NCBI GenBank assembly: GCA_037367355.1
Contig: CM074696.1
Span: 2,790,001 to 2,854,000, forward strand
Reading direction: 5' to 3'
Length of the DNA: 64,000 bases
Source of the DNA: Neoscytalidium dimidiatum
Lineage: Eukaryota; Ascomycota; Dothideomycetes; Botryosphaeriales; Botryosphaeriaceae
Below, in pieces: positions 12,712-24,838 of this stretch (its first letter is position 1; each line of letters begins with the position of its first letter). The notes beneath the pieces were generated by a model that was given only the letters and a program-made list of their open reading frames with translations, was not told the DNA's origin and did no database searches. Made by a program: the position numbers and the translations under genes.

Positions 12712-14595
12712 AAAGCTCCCTACACATCCTTTGCACAATCGCGCACACGCCCGTGACGTCCAGGGACGCACTATGCAGACTAACATACTTTCTGAGCCAG
12801 CTCCCTCGCAGCGGCTTTGAAGGCCAGAACCAACCTTTATCGGCTTCTTCACTCGACTGTAATCACACGAGACCCAGAAAGACACACCGAAACCGCGCTT
12901 CCCGTTCGTGTCCATCCCGCCAAGCGCTGCATCTCGTCGAGCAGATTCGAGCCGCCAATCGGAGCAAATAACCACAACAGAGCCGCGCAATTTCAAGGGG
13001 GCGCCGTGTTCCGGGATATGGCCGTCGTGCGACGTTCTCGAAGCTGTCACAGGCTTCGGTGGCGTTGTCGCATGTTACGGGAAGGGATGACGGAGCCTTG
13101 GGACGCGGGAGGGATGGACGCGCGCTACGCGTAACACCGATCTGTGCGTTTGAGAGACGCGCCGAGTCGTGTTGGGTTTGGCTTTTGGGCGTTGCATGGG
13201 GGAAACAGGGATGAGGGTTGCGCGGGGCAACTTCGTCCTCGGTATTTTTTCTTCGAGTCGACATCGCCCCCACCAGATTGCTTATTGTTGCTTGAGAGAC
13301 AGGGCGATATGAACTGTTCGGACGAAGGAGATTTGACGACTGTCGCCCGTTGCCAGCGCCCCGGCGGTTACGAAGACCAGTCAGCTTTACAAGCGGGGCT
13401 TATACGACTACGAATGGTGCGTGTTTGGCATATTGCAGGGATCACCTCTTTGATGCCACATGGAGCCGCACCATAATGGCCTGCAGTGCCATTCAGTTTT
13501 GGGGCCTTAGTGCCTGCTACTGGGGCATTTGAGACCTCTAGATGCTTGTGCACCAAGCCAATAAGAATCTAGGATATTTGGCAGAGCAGCATGACCAGTT
13601 GCAAAAGCGGTTAGCGCCTGACAGACGGGCAAAGAGAATTAACGCCTCGACGACTACTGTATCCTTAGGAGACGATGATGCCTTCGTTATGCGATTATGT
13701 CGATTTCCTACATGCTGCGGACATTTGCTGATCATGTCAACGTGCAGACCATGATGAACTACCCGTAGAAGAATGTTCCGAGTTTGCTCATGCGAACCTT
13801 GAGCTAATATTCGTTCAGGAGATTGGCTAGACTGTACTCTATCAGATTGACATGCTAGCTCCACTTATAAATAGTTCTAGTTGAGGATCAATGTATCGAA
13901 AGTTTGTTCCAATGCTATAGAAAGCACTAAATCCGAGCATTCTCCCACGATCGTCCGGTAACTTGGTCAATTGCTAGCACTTCCGGGAACATTCCAGCCG
14001 TTAGCTACTTAATTCCTCAGAGAAATGGCCTACGAAATCCCCATCTCTCTAACAGACATATAGATTCAGTCTACTTACCATCTTATATTTTCACATTGCG
14101 CGGGTGGGCAAGATAGCTAGGTATATCGTATAGACCGAGGACCGTGATTAGACACTTGTTTATGCCTCTCCGGATAACGTATATAAGAAAGCTAAAACCG
14201 AAAGGATAGTATTACTATTAAGTAGAAATCTAAGTATAAAAAGAGAAAAAAAAAGAAGATAATAGAGGAGTAGATAGATTCATATATCCGTCTATTCTTA
14301 GCGCGCTATTATAAGAAAGCTTGGGTCGGTGGCTGTCCAAATTGCGTGCATGAGCGCGCTTTGAACGGTCACGGAGCTTTTCCTCGGGGATCTCTGGTAA
14401 GCTCTCACAATGCTCTACGAAATGTGAGATGAACAGCACCACGGATCGGCGTGCGCATTTAGCCTCCCGTATTCGTTGTCCGTTGCTCTTCTACATTTCG
14501 CCACATCTTTGCATTGGTGTCTCTATCTCCAAACCCGAAGGGCTTGCTCTTTGGGATGATGCTATATGTCGTGATTGTTCCGAACTTGAGACTTG
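12712..14595. other. Intergenic region with an AT-rich island
   Basis: No coding signal is convincing. The sequence shifts from GC-balanced (12.7-13.8 kb) to markedly AT-rich (about 13870-14300), typical of a decayed repeat or RIP-affected sequence between fungal genes. Confidence 0.45.
13870..14300. other. AT-rich island, possible decayed repeat
   Basis: The sequence is dense in TA and AA steps with long A/T runs (for example an A-rich run around 14240-14256) and has no usable open frame. TA-dense islands in otherwise GC-balanced fungal DNA commonly derive from transposons altered by repeat-induced point mutation. No terminal repeats or domains remain visible, so this origin is inference. 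Confidence 0.35.
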
Positions 14596-15384
14596 TCATT
14601 CATGATTCGGAAACCCGGAGCTGGACGAGAGCTTCTCGAGTTCTTCGCTACCAATGAGGTATCCCTTGCCTTTGTCGACCAACGCCCGGTCTGCTTCTGT
14701 CCGTCTTCTTTTTCGACGCTTCTTCAGCGCTGTGCTGCTTTCCGAACAAGCGAGCAGCGACTCGTTAGGACTAGGGCGCTTGTTCTGTATCTGCGATGTG
14801 CAAGAAAAGCCCGCGTTTGTTGCCCGACGGTCGTGAGCAGCGGGCAGGCAAGTTGTAACCTCAGGCTGAGTCGAACTCGTAAAGCATGAAGGACAAAGCG
14901 ATTGCGGAGCATCCGAGGAGCCTGACGGAAGAGTATGGCCTGGTGACTGGGCTGGCGGCTGTTGAGAAATCAAAGTAGTTCGTACCTAGCCGGGGATATA
15001 TCGCACCAAGTCGTCGGGCGTAAATTCGCGAAAGAATTGTTGAAGTGATTCCTGCAAGAGATTTTCCAATCGCTGGCACACGTTTACTTAAAGCTATTAT
15101 CCCTCTTGGACTATATTACTTACTGGAGTCTTTGAGAGGAAGCGAGGCGCAATATGTTGTAGGCGACAAATAGTACTCTCTTGGTCGAATTGATATGTGC
15201 TGTCCGCTATAGGAGATGGAAGAGAACTGTAGAGGCTGGAGTATATCGCATACAATTTCTTGAGTCCGGGCCTAGGGTGTTTTCGTAACACTGTGTTACG
15301 GAAACCATGCCTGCGCACCCCCGCCTTAGGTGATAGCGCTTTCTTGACAGGTCGTAGCGCAAGCGGGTAGCGGATCGCATCGGG
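14596..15384 (-). pseudogene. Probable decayed multi-exon gene of unknown function
   Basis: Three consecutive minus-strand pieces read like exons. Piece one (15384 down to 15124) is 87 codons and ends at a GTAAGT donor. A 51-bp intron ends in CCAG, and piece two (15072 to 14986) is Leu/Gln/Phe-rich and in the same phase. Piece two ends in an in-frame TAG directly before a GTACGA donor. After an ACAG acceptor, piece three (14958 to 14596) is open for 121 codons with Ser/Pro-rich sequence, a basic cluster KKRRKRRR that could be a nuclear localisation signal, and its own stop. The first piece is bounded upstream by another TAG at 15385, which could also be an intron acceptor. Both TAGs are one C-to-T step from CAG. 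Either a pseudogene or a gene whose true end is 14986. Confidence 0.35.
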
Positions 15385-15859
15385 CTAACTATGAGCCGAT
15401 TTAGAGCCAGAACAATTTCCCTTTCGTTCACACCAGTCTTCTTACTGCTCTACGCAGATAGGACGCAGCGGAACCGTTCTTTCCTACTTGATAGGTATCG
15501 CTCTGACCTGCTTTCCATTTGCCGGCATCTCTAGACTTTCTCGGTTTACACAGGCTGTGCTCGCAGGAGCAACGAAGGCCTGTATTCAACAAACGCTCAA
15601 CTGCTGCTCAGACGAGGGGGTTGCGGTATTTGCAGAAGACTGCAGGATCGGATATCGCATACCTTGGCATCCCTTTTCCTTGACGAAGCGCTCAGCGATC
15701 CCATGCACTCGGCGTGTGCCTTGCTGCGAATCCACCCTATAAGCGAAACTAGCCTTTACAATAAACTGTTGCCAACAATATATCTTCCATGACTTCAGCC
15801 CTTCAGCTCCCGACTACTCAGGAAGCCGTCTATCTCGAGCATTCTTGCCGTCTCGCATA
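15385..15859. other. Intergenic, upstream of the kinase-like gene
   Basis: Probably the promoter and leader of the kinase-like gene; no separate gene or clear regulatory motif was recognised. Confidence 0.5.
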
Positions 15860-16600
15860 ATGAGCCTTTCTTCCACCCCCGCCTCTTCGGATGGGTCTTG
15901 CGTTGTTCAAAGCCCGGGAATATACATCGCCAGCGGTATCTCCGGAGACATCTACCAAATCGATTCCGAACACGTCGTCAAGCAGCCGAAGTTCTTCCCG
16001 GGAGAAGATAAGTACAATCGAAGTTTCCGCCAAACCATCGATCATGAAAGAAGAGTATTTGAGCGCTTAGAGAAACACGAAGGGATCATTGAATTCTTTG
16101 GCATCTACGATACGTCGACCGGGGCGTTAAAGCTGGAATACGCCAACGAGGGTGATCTCGCAGACTACATCACGTCACATCCTAAACCATCAAAATCCGG
16201 TCGCGCCAAAATGATTCGAAGCCTTTTCACCGCGCTCTCCTACGTGTATTCGCGGAAAGTCTCGCTCCAAGACATCAAGACGGAAAACATATTGGTCTCT
16301 GATGGTACATTGAAGTTTGGCGATTTTGGGGAAGCGGTCCTTCATGACTTGAATGTCACGATGGAAGAAGTCTACGCGCAAAAAGCTTTCCGACTCGACC
16401 TGTTGGGCATGGGCTGTATCATATTCTCCGTTTCTGCGTGGGAAGTCTTTGATTATAGTTACTTCGACCGGGGTTCTTGGCCAACTGAAGAAGATCTTCC
16501 TGATACACATCATCTGATGTTTAAGGAGGTCATCGAGAAGTGTTGGTATGGGGCTTACAAGAGCATAGAAGATCTTAAGCGCGGGATTCTGATTGCATAG
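15860..16600 (+). CDS. Small atypical protein kinase-like protein, 246 aa
   Basis: A single-exon gene. The whole protein is one compact kinase fold: a Gly-poor P-loop around ASGISGD (25-30), a VVK lysine (Lys41), an alpha-C glutamate in the HERR segment (Glu63), a catalytic loop SLQDIKTEN (Asp138, Asn143) and DFG (155-157). The usual His/Arg of HRD are replaced (SLQD), and no APE motif follows the activation segment, though the subdomain IX Asp (RLDLLGMG) is kept. The core Lys/Glu/Asp/Asn/Asp residues are all present, so catalysis is possible. Such short kinases are common as expanded, lineage-specific families in filamentous fungi; a signalling or self-recognition role is inference. It sits alone among gene-poor DNA. 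The start is the first ATG after a TTG/GTG-only upstream extension. Confidence 0.75.
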   Translation: MSLSSTPASSDGSCVVQSPGIYIASGISGDIYQIDSEHVVKQPKFFPGEDKYNRSFRQTIDHERRVFERLEKHEGIIEFFGIYDTSTGALKLEYANEGDLADYITSHPKPSKSGRAKMIRSLFTALSYVYSRKVSLQDIKTENILVSDGTLKFGDFGEAVLHDLNVTMEEVYAQKAFRLDLLGMGCIIFSVSAWEVFDYSYFDRGSWPTEEDLPDTHHLMFKEVIEKCWYGAYKSIEDLKRGILIA

Positions 16601-17330
16601 AAATCCATAGGGTGAATCAAATGCCTGTCCGCTAAGGTCTATAGTAGGTTTCTCTATCTGCATATTTTTACTATGCTATTCATGTGTACTGGAGGCTTGG
16701 CTACATCATTCCGCTTTCCTCGAAATTTAGTATAGAATTGAATTACCAGCTCTTACCTCACTCAAATGTTGCAGAAAATATTTTTGATATATTATTTAAT
16801 TTAGACCCGCTTGTTACGAAATGATTAACACACAATGCTTCTTTGGACTCACTACGTTATGTTTAGCCCCGTGCTCAAGTTTTGGAGGCTGTTTGCGCTT
16901 TGATAAACGAAAGCCTCCCGCGAGGTTTCCAACCATAACAAGACACATCCAAAACAAGTATGAGCACAGCATGATAAATCGATAAGCAGATTTCTCCACG
17001 ACCTTATTTGCTCGAGAATTGGATGGGATTGCATGACTGGGATCAAGATTGCTTAGGAGAGCAAGCTCGTGATGCAATCACAGGCTGCGATACAAAGTTC
17101 CGGACCGCAATTAACTCCCCGCAACTGCTGTGCAAAAAAGAAAAAAAGAAAAAGAAAAACGTGTATATAAAGAATAGCTAGCCCCTTAACGTTTTCCTGT
17201 AGCATAAAATCCACACTCCATCTCCTAAAACCTGAACGGTATGTTTGGTCAGTTGAACCCTATAAGAGAAAGCCTCTGATTGTTTCCTTACACAGCGCTT
17301 TGTTGCTAGACACCCTCAATTTTCACTAGA
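16601..17330. other. AT-rich intergenic region
   Basis: Between the kinase-like gene and the small Cys-rich gene. AT-rich around 16660-16810, with an A/AAG-rich tract near 17135-17160 and TATATAAAG at 17163-17171, which may be the core promoter of the next gene about 160 bases downstream. Confidence 0.4.
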
Positions 17331-17618
17331 ATGTGCCAAGAGGAAGATCCCATTGAAGGCACCTTCAAGTGCGGCCATCCAGGAAGGGACATACCGAGCA
17401 CGAGGATCCATCAATGTAAAGATGTGATGGAGGGGCGGCCATGTCAAGGAACTACAAAATCAACGAAAGCGAAAAGTCGCGGCTACTTTGCCAGGAATGA
17501 TTGCCCAGCTTGCCGCAATAAGCCACCACCAAAACCAAAGGACGACGACGAAGGCACTGGGTCCGGTGGCTCAACCTCGTTCACCGCGCAGAGCTCCGGT
17601 ATTTCTGTTGGAGCCTAA
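17331..17618 (+). CDS. Small Cys/His-rich, zinc-ribbon-like protein, 95 aa
   Basis: A single ATG frame encodes an acidic start, a Cys/His-rich middle and a Gly/Ser/Thr-rich tail. Possible metal ligands are Cys14-x-His16, His27-x-Cys29, Cys38 and Cys58-x2-Cys61, the spacing of a small RING- or zinc-ribbon-like fold. There is no signal peptide or membrane segment, so it is probably intracellular. Lys/Pro runs (PPPKPKDDD) follow the last CxxC. A TATA-like sequence lies about 160 bp upstream. The family is not recognised; proteins of this size with paired Cys are frequent and uncharacterised in filamentous ascomycetes. The Cys pattern and clean start/stop argue for a real gene. Confidence 0.55.
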   Translation: MCQEEDPIEGTFKCGHPGRDIPSTRIHQCKDVMEGRPCQGTTKSTKAKSRGYFARNDCPACRNKPPPKPKDDDEGTGSGGSTSFTAQSSGISVGA

Positions 17619-19832
17619 GGTAAGATTCCATCCGTTGGTTTGAGCAATCATAATAAATTGTTCTAAAGATTTGTTTATGGTATAAGATTAAGACTCAGGT
17701 TAGATCTTATACTAAAGTCTTAGTAATTTACCCTTACTGGACTCCCGCAGGGGGCTGTGGCTTATAGAGATATTACTTTTCGGATTTTTTTGGTCGCTTA
17801 TTTGAAATAAGTTATCATTCTTTCTGAGATCTGCGCATGACCGTTCCTTTATAGCGAAGTCTGGGCTTAATATGGATTTCGCGTTAAACAGTATGAAATA
17901 ACTGAATTATATACTGCTACTCTCTCTGATTGAGCAGAAATCCAACGAGATTATATAAACGCTCTTATACTAGCTGTGTTACCAAGGAGGGATTGGTAGA
18001 CATCGTATTGGTGCCTAAATTGAGTGTGAGGAGTATCCACGGTGTTACGTGAAAGGCAATGAAAACACGGCAATAAGACTTAGATGAGTGATTTTGCATG
18101 GTATATACAGTTCTAGATGTCTTGAGATTCTGACGAGATCCTATATAACCGGCTGCGATGCGCCATCGTGAAATGACTTTGCGCTTCCAGTGATGATGAG
18201 AGCAACGCCCGCTATTTTCTCGCTCACCGTCTTGTCCAAAATGATCACCTCCATCAAATTGGGGGTCCTACGACGGTTATTCCCACAGCCAGCACTGAAA
18301 TGCTATCGCACGTCTTCCACGCAACAGGGCGACCACCAGCAAAGAAGGTGGTGACGATGGTTTATATTTATTGGGATCCGGGTTTAGTCAAGACCCAGCC
18401 CGTTGTATAAAAAGAAATCGTTCCTTTTCTCCTGTTAAACAATTTGAAAACTAGATATTGACCAAAGTGCAAATAGAGGGCTCTAAACAAGATGTAAAAA
18501 CGAAAGAGGGAAGACGTATTCATAGAGTTATCCTTTATATACCCCTCATGCTATCCCTTTCGAGACCACCTCTCAAGTACTATTAGTATCTATAACGGTG
18601 TAATAGCTAGTTAGAGAAAGGATTAACTTATTAAGAAAAGGATTAAGCTCTTAATATCTAGTTGCGATTCGTCTCTTAGTAGCTAAAGTAAATACTACTC
18701 TATATAGACTATAATTTAATATAATTAAAACTTAGCTATCTATTAATAATTAAGTATCTAGTATATCTAGCTATATAGTAAATATCGCAATGCTTCTAAA
18801 TGTCGATAAATTTTCCACAGCCAGCTATGCGTATCTGTGGTAAGTGATGACGTCAGCGTGCAGTGTGGCGAGTCTTCCCCGTATCTCCGCGTCTCCTACT
18901 ATGCTAGGAAGGAGCCTTGCTGGCGGGAACATATCATGTGCCGCTCCACTAACCCTCTTGCCTCGAAATTCCACGCACTCATGCCCCGAACACCCGCCCG
19001 ACCGCATTAACCGTCCACGCAGCTATTATTAGGCGCCGGCAGCCCTGCCGACAGCCTCACCATGCACGTTTCTCGCTTCCCAGGCCCTAGTCGCTTTCTT
19101 TCGGACTTCTCGCGAATCGATGAGCGCCCTCCGTAGGGCGAACGGACGCACGACTGCGATCGAGGAGTGCCTATCCCCTTCAAGTCGAAGGGAGCGTGCC
19201 TCCCGTGGTTCTCTTATAGCGTTTGTGAAGGACGGTGGCGTTTGTGGGATACGTGGCAGCGATCGTTGGAGGAATTGTATCAGTCGAACGCTGCACAATT
19301 TGCGCCATCTCGAGAATGGTCCAATTGTATGTGTCCCTGTCCCAAGTACACGAGTACATCGCGCTGACAGCTCACATACGATCAGTCATCGTCCCTGCTC
19401 GTACCAGTCTCAGCTGCTCCGCAAACTCATCACTCCAGCCGAGTCTCGCACTTTTCTACCGCAGCTGCAGCATAATTCGGAATGGAGGAGCTCTCATTTG
19501 CAGGCTCTTCCCATTATGTCAATCCAAGTGGTCACAAGGCGTTCACAACGGAGGAGAGAAACATGCTTCGTTGGCACGCTCCGGGTGGATCCGTCCGCCA
19601 GATTCGAGTTTCACCCACGTTTGTGGGAAGAAACGAAACTATCTTGCATATGCAGTTGTGCGCAAGGATGTGGTTGGGCAGCAGAGGTAGCATTTAACAA
19701 TACTGGCTCCCTCACCCTGACTTCTGAGGGCCTGTCGGGTGGAAGTCTGGGCCAGGTTTTGGACCCTCTTTGCTTTTTACAGTGCATTTAAGTGTAAGTA
19801 ACAGCACTTGTTGTTCATGAAGTCAAATCACT
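17619..19832. other. Gene-poor stretch with an AT-rich island
   Basis: No gene is supported. Positions 17640-18000 and 18420-18800 are AT-rich. A 223-codon frame at 19120-19791 is Arg/Ser-rich without any motif, is overlapped by other open frames, and is not accepted. Confidence 0.45.
18541..18790. other. TA-dense island, possible RIP-decayed repeat
   Basis: Very high density of TA, TAG and CTA steps with no open frame. Composition resembles the island near 13.9-14.3 kb. Consistent with an old repeat eroded by C-to-T change; no ends or coding remains are visible. Confidence 0.35.
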
Positions 19833-21186
19833 ATGGACGCTCACTCGCAACGGCATAGACGAGGCCTGAATCCTGAATCAGTGCCGGGTCAGCATCCGGA
19901 AACTCAGCTGAAGGGTAAATCGGTGTTTCGACGACGCAAAGCCGCTTCCTAGGCATTGTTGCTAATATACCATGAATAGGTGAATTATCGGGGGCGCCAA
20001 ACGAGAAATTCGCTTGTCCCTATCTGAAGAGATTTCCTGGATGTGAGCCGAAATCCGCTACTTGCACACACGCTTTCACCATGATTGCTCGCTTGAAGTA
20101 AGGCTTGTGAAGTCCCCCCCGTCGAACTTTGCGTAACACCTCGTAGGGTTCATTTATTCAAGCGCCACGAGTCTCGTTTCTCATGCGGACGCTGTTTCGC
20201 AGATCTCAATAACGCACCTTCCTTGGAAAGACACCAGAGAGCATCGATAGCGTGTACACCCAAGTTACAGCCCGATTTTAGGATGTTCACCGGACACAAA
20301 GCCATTGAACTTAAAAAGAAGTCTGACCTAAAGAAGAACGAAGAGGGTAAATGGATCGATCTGTACTCAATCCTGTTCCCAGATGTGCCAGCGAGTGATA
20401 TTCCATCTCCACGTAAGTCAAAATTCCCTCTCCGGAGTTTGAAACATTATCCTGAAGAATTTGTACTCTCACGAGCGTTCTGAGCTTTGGACCTTTCTTG
20501 ACATCTCGATAGACCATGGCGAGATGTCAAACCCTCCATTTTACAGTCCGCAACAACTCTCAGACATGATTAGGGACAAGCTTCATGCATCAATGATTCC
20601 TGCCGATTATCATGACTCGGTTATTGAAGTCATGCGCACATGTGTTGAGGAACTACTCCGTCAAGGAAAGCCAGCTCCCAATTTTCCGCAAGCGCTTCGG
20701 GAGCGGTCGCTGCTCGAAACATTTGATGGACCAACCGGAGATACGATGTTTACAAAAGACGGCAGAGAAGTACCACTAGGCGACATGCAGCCTTCAACAA
20801 GAATGGAGAGTTCTGAGTATCGAACATCTACAACATCTTGGCGGCCCTCAAAAGAGACAAACCTCCCGCATCAACCCTGGATCGCCTACGAAAATGGTCA
20901 GATCGATTCGTTCAACAGTTCAGCCCAACAAAAATTGGTAAACAAAAGAGTGCACATATACCAGTCGAATCCCGATTGGTCGCCTCAGCAGGGCGCCCCG
21001 TCCAACGCTGCGCTGGATGCCTGGAGATCTGCTGATTTCGAAGAACGCCCCACTGCGCCACAGTCCTTTACTAACCCATGTGTCACCAATCAAAACATTG
21101 ATCCTAGTTTGCAGGGATATTTGGATGATACCAGTGGCCCTCGTGGATTTGAACAGCCTCAGTATTGGCAAGACTACAATCAGTGA
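19833..21186 (+). CDS. Fungal C2H2-like zinc-finger protein, 379 aa
   Basis: join(19833..19914,19980..20097,20147..20412,20513..21186). It belongs to a fungal family that starts with a CPYxKRxP motif, has a degenerate double finger, and continues with a W-x-x-LYxxLFPD segment ending in PSP. Visible ligands: Cys40 and Cys56 with His69-x4-His74 in the first unit; Cys80-x2-Cys83, His96 and Cys103 in the second (C2HC). The LFPD/PSP segment follows at about 140-165, then a long polar Gln/Pro/Ser-rich tail. All three introns (65, 49 and 100 bp) have good GT..AG ends and restore phase. The role is unknown; family members are usually annotated as C2H2-type hypothetical proteins and a nucleic-acid-binding role is only inferred. 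A decayed relative lies at 27.3-28.7 kb. Confidence 0.8.
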
Positions 21187-23119
21187 TGGCAGATGCTTCT
21201 TGTTTGAAACATTGGACAACTGGAAGATGTCATTCGGAGATGCACTTTTGGACCGCACTTTATGTACCATGAGACGGCACCCTTCTTTCAATCTTTAGAG
21301 AGACTTGCAGGACATTTCATCTGCCTTGGTAATTGTTTGGTTTTTTTTTTTGGGTTTTTTTTACGCCGTTTACTTGTCTTCTTCCAGAAGTCACGGTCAT
21401 GTAAGTGGTTCAGAACCCCCGTATTTGTCCGTATTATCGCGCCCAAACCCCTGCGTAAACTTAGTAACGTCTTCACATATTTTTATGGGTAACTTCAAAG
21501 CTTAACAGTATCTTTAACCGTGCAAGAGAATATCTCCCAGTATAAGCCATTCATAGCTTAAAGTCTCAGGTAATTATTGCGATGTACTCACCTTTTGACG
21601 CTGTCTACAATAATTCACCACATTAATATCCTGCAGCCATCGCTATAGCGAGTCTTTAATCCCGTTCTCAGACCAAGAATAACGCAGGAGTACTCGGATA
21701 TCATTAATCCGGATGTTCCATCCTGCCTCTGCCGAATCTGACTCATGTGGGTCCACAATAAAGCCGGTCAGCAACCACCGAGCGATTAGGGAGACGTTGG
21801 TAAGTGTAATGTCGAGTAAGGACTATGTACCGGTATAAGCCTACTGAAAAATCTTCTCGCCAACGCTACGAAAGAGAACATTAGCGCCCACATAATCGAG
21901 TGCATATTTTAGTCTCACAGACAAAATAATAATCATAACCTCAGCAAGCTCACATAAATCTTCACCAATATCCCAAAATCGCCGACCTTTCGTATTCTTT
22001 TAGTAGTAGCGTCGCACACCCCGCTGCTCATTAGCCCGGAATCTGCATTCCGCACTGGCGACCGCCCCTCCTTCTCTCCGTACTCGCTGCCCGGGAAGTC
22101 TGCCTCCACATCAACAACATCCAGTTGCATTATCAAGATACGGTTCATACACGAGCGAGATCCGGTGCCAAGATCGTGGATAGGTGGAAGGATATCTACG
22201 TTGCTGCCTTGTGCACATTATAGTTGCTTCGTTGAGCGGTAGAGCCCAGCTGGTACACCAAGACCTTAAGCGTAGTTGACAAGTTTACGAAGAAAGAGAA
22301 TCAGAAAGTGAGCCATATAGGGCACTTTATTGTCGTCCTCGACTGGAACGATTATTGCCATGTGCATTGCGGGAGAGATTTCGGGAGGTATTTGCCATGG
22401 TATACCTGCGATTGGTATTAGTTCTTTCTTGCAGTTGAGCATGCCGTGGGAGACGTGTTCGGATAGTCGGAATTTATCATTCGTATTCGGTTTGCCAGTT
22501 CCCTGCCCCGTTCCTCGACTAAGGGGCTGGGACGTTGAGGTTCGCGGTGTGAGTCTAGTGCTCTCCACAACCTATTGATGGGGACAAAGTTCGAAGAGAG
22601 TACGCCGCTTGATCGCTTATTCATATCAAATAGAGATCTTGAACAGTGGTAGATATTTGACCACATCCAGCTGATGAAAAGAGTAGCAAAGCCCGTTCGC
22701 CGCGATGTTGGTCACTATCTGGCATGTTTGATCTGGAAGCATCGTGATGGATGACCGGTGTGCTGAGCCTCTGCATGCAATTACAGCAGTTGGGCGGCTT
22801 CGGATACATAGAAGCCGAACGGGATGGAACTAAAGATCGAAAATGAAGGTAAAATAGGTGGGGATCGCCGGGTAGCTAGCCATTTAATGCGGAGTGGGAC
22901 GGCCTCAGACGCCCCGCAGTAAGTAACCTGCAAAGTGTCCTTATACATGTCCCATTTTTTGACTAAGCCGTGGTCAAGGGGTCGGCTCGTCGGGAAGAGC
23001 CTCTCCCGTCCGATCTGTGTATCTTACAATATATAAACTTAAGCTGCCGCTATCTCGATCTAGGGTGCGCCACTTCCGCACAGTTAAACTCAAAGTTCAT
23101 ATTCTTGTTCAGCCTCAGA
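21187..23119. other. Intergenic, AT-rich in part, no gene seen
   Basis: T-runs near 21340-21360 follow the C2H2-like gene. Frames on both strands are short and unlike known families. The last 200 bases are the likely promoter and leader of the P450 gene. Confidence 0.45.
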
Positions 23120-24838
23120 ATGGATTTACTTGCCTTATTCGTCACACATCCTTGGCAAGCACTTGGTATCTTCATACTTCTTGTCGTATGTTCTGCCCCA
23201 CCCAGTGTGTCTTTAACAGTCTCAATTGACATCTTTAGATTCTCTTGAAGGGTCTCTGGTCTATAATCTATAACTTGTTCCTCCACCCATTGTCGAGATT
23301 CCCCGGACCTAAGCTCGCTGCGACGACGAAACTTGTAAAGCACTACGCGGCTATCAGAGGAGTGCAACATAAATGGATTAAGGAGCAGCACGACAAGTAT
23401 GGGTCAGTCGTCCGACTGGGGCCGAACATTTTGAGCTACACGAACCCTGAGGCGCAGAAGGAGGTCTGCGGTCACAGAACGGCCACTCACAAGGCCAATG
23501 AGAAGGATTTCACGTTCTTCTCCAAAGAGCCTAATGGTGTCCCGTCTCTTATCGCGATTGAAGACATTGAGGAACATGGACGTGTGCGCCGTATCTTCTC
23601 GAATGCCTTTTCTGACAAGGCGCTCAAGGACCAGGAAAACCTCATCTGCAAGTACGCTGACAAGCTCGTGGACGTGTTGATGCAGCAAGTATTGGCCAAT
23701 AAGAGCCCTGACATGGTCAAGATGTACAACTGCACAACATTTGATGTCATGGGCGACTTGTGCTTTGGCGAGTCCCTGGGCCTTTTGGAGGATTCGGAGT
23801 ATTCCCCCTGGGTGAAGTCAGTCTTCGAAGGGTTCAAGGCAGTTCAACTAGCAGCTGTGGCTCGTGACTACCCAACCCTTGCTAGCATAGTCAACTGGCT
23901 CATCCCTGCGGACCTTGTGAAGAAGCGTCTGAACCATTTTCAGTACTCGGTCGAGCGTGTGGATAAGCGTCTTCTCTACGACACGGACAGGCCTGACTTC
24001 TGGACTCTCGTCATGCGCAACCAAGAGAAAGGAAATGGACTTTCCAGCGGCCAGATGCACGCCAACGCTTCAATGTTCATGATCGCGGGCACTGAGACCA
24101 CGGCGACTCTGCTAAGTGGCTTGACAGATCTGCTGCTTAAGAACCCAGATAAACTCCAGAGGTTGACGGCCGAGATACGTGGCTCTATCCAGTCAGCAGA
24201 GGATCTTACCATCGAGAATCTCCGGCGTCTTGAATATCTTCAGGCTTGTCTTCGTGAGGGTCTGCGCCTCTACCCGCCTACCCCGCTCGGAGCCCCTCGC
24301 GTCGTCCCTACAGGTGGGAACGTCATCTGCAACGAGTTTCTGCCTCCCGGAGTAAGTCGTACCTACGGGGGACCGATAGTTGGCAATACTTTCTGACCAA
24401 TGCTTCCAGACAAATATCAGTGTCAACTACTGGGCCGCTTTCCGCTCTGCCGACAACTTCTTCGCACCTGATTCCTTCGTCCCTGAACGTTGGTTGCCCA
24501 ATCCACCCCCGCAGTGTCTTGATGACAAGCGAGACGTAATGCAACCGTTCTCCGTTGGGCCATATGCGTGCTTGGGAAAAAAGTAAGTCCATTGGGCAGG
24601 AGCTCCGTACCTGACTGTCCGCATAGAGATATATGAAGCTGACGTCCGCTAATCTGTGCTGTCTAGCCTTGCATATCACGAAATGCGTCTTATCTTGGCT
24701 AAAGTCTTATACAATTTTGACCTGATACCGTACTCCTCCGGAGGTGCTACAGAAGGGGTCGGTGACTGGGCGGATCATAAGTTGTTTGGGTTGTGGGAGA
24801 AGCCTCCGTTGCCGGTCAAGCTTGTAAGAAGGGCTTAG
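23120..24838 (+). CDS. Cytochrome P450 monooxygenase, 507 aa
   Basis: join(23120..23185,23239..24351,24410..24582,24667..24838). A microsomal-type fungal P450, normally anchored in the ER and fed electrons by a P450 reductase. The N-terminus is a hydrophobic anchor (about 12-34) followed by the Pro-rich hinge FPGPK. The I-helix oxygen motif is AGTETT (305-310), the K-helix ExxR is EGLR (Glu362, Arg365), the PERF-like motif is PERW, and the heme loop is FSVGPYACLG with Cys447 as thiolate ligand. Length is normal and every key residue is present; the usual Arg or His two residues before the Cys is Tyr. All introns are short and phase-consistent. Layout resembles isotrichodermin C-15 hydroxylase-like P450s often found in secondary metabolism, but no biosynthetic backbone gene is nearby, so the substrate is unknown. 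Confidence 0.92.

Noticed and set aside
19120..19791. 223-codon frame before the C2H2-like gene
   Set aside because: Arg/Ser-rich with no domain; overlapped by two other open frames in the same interval, one with a TM-like stretch. No way to choose between them.
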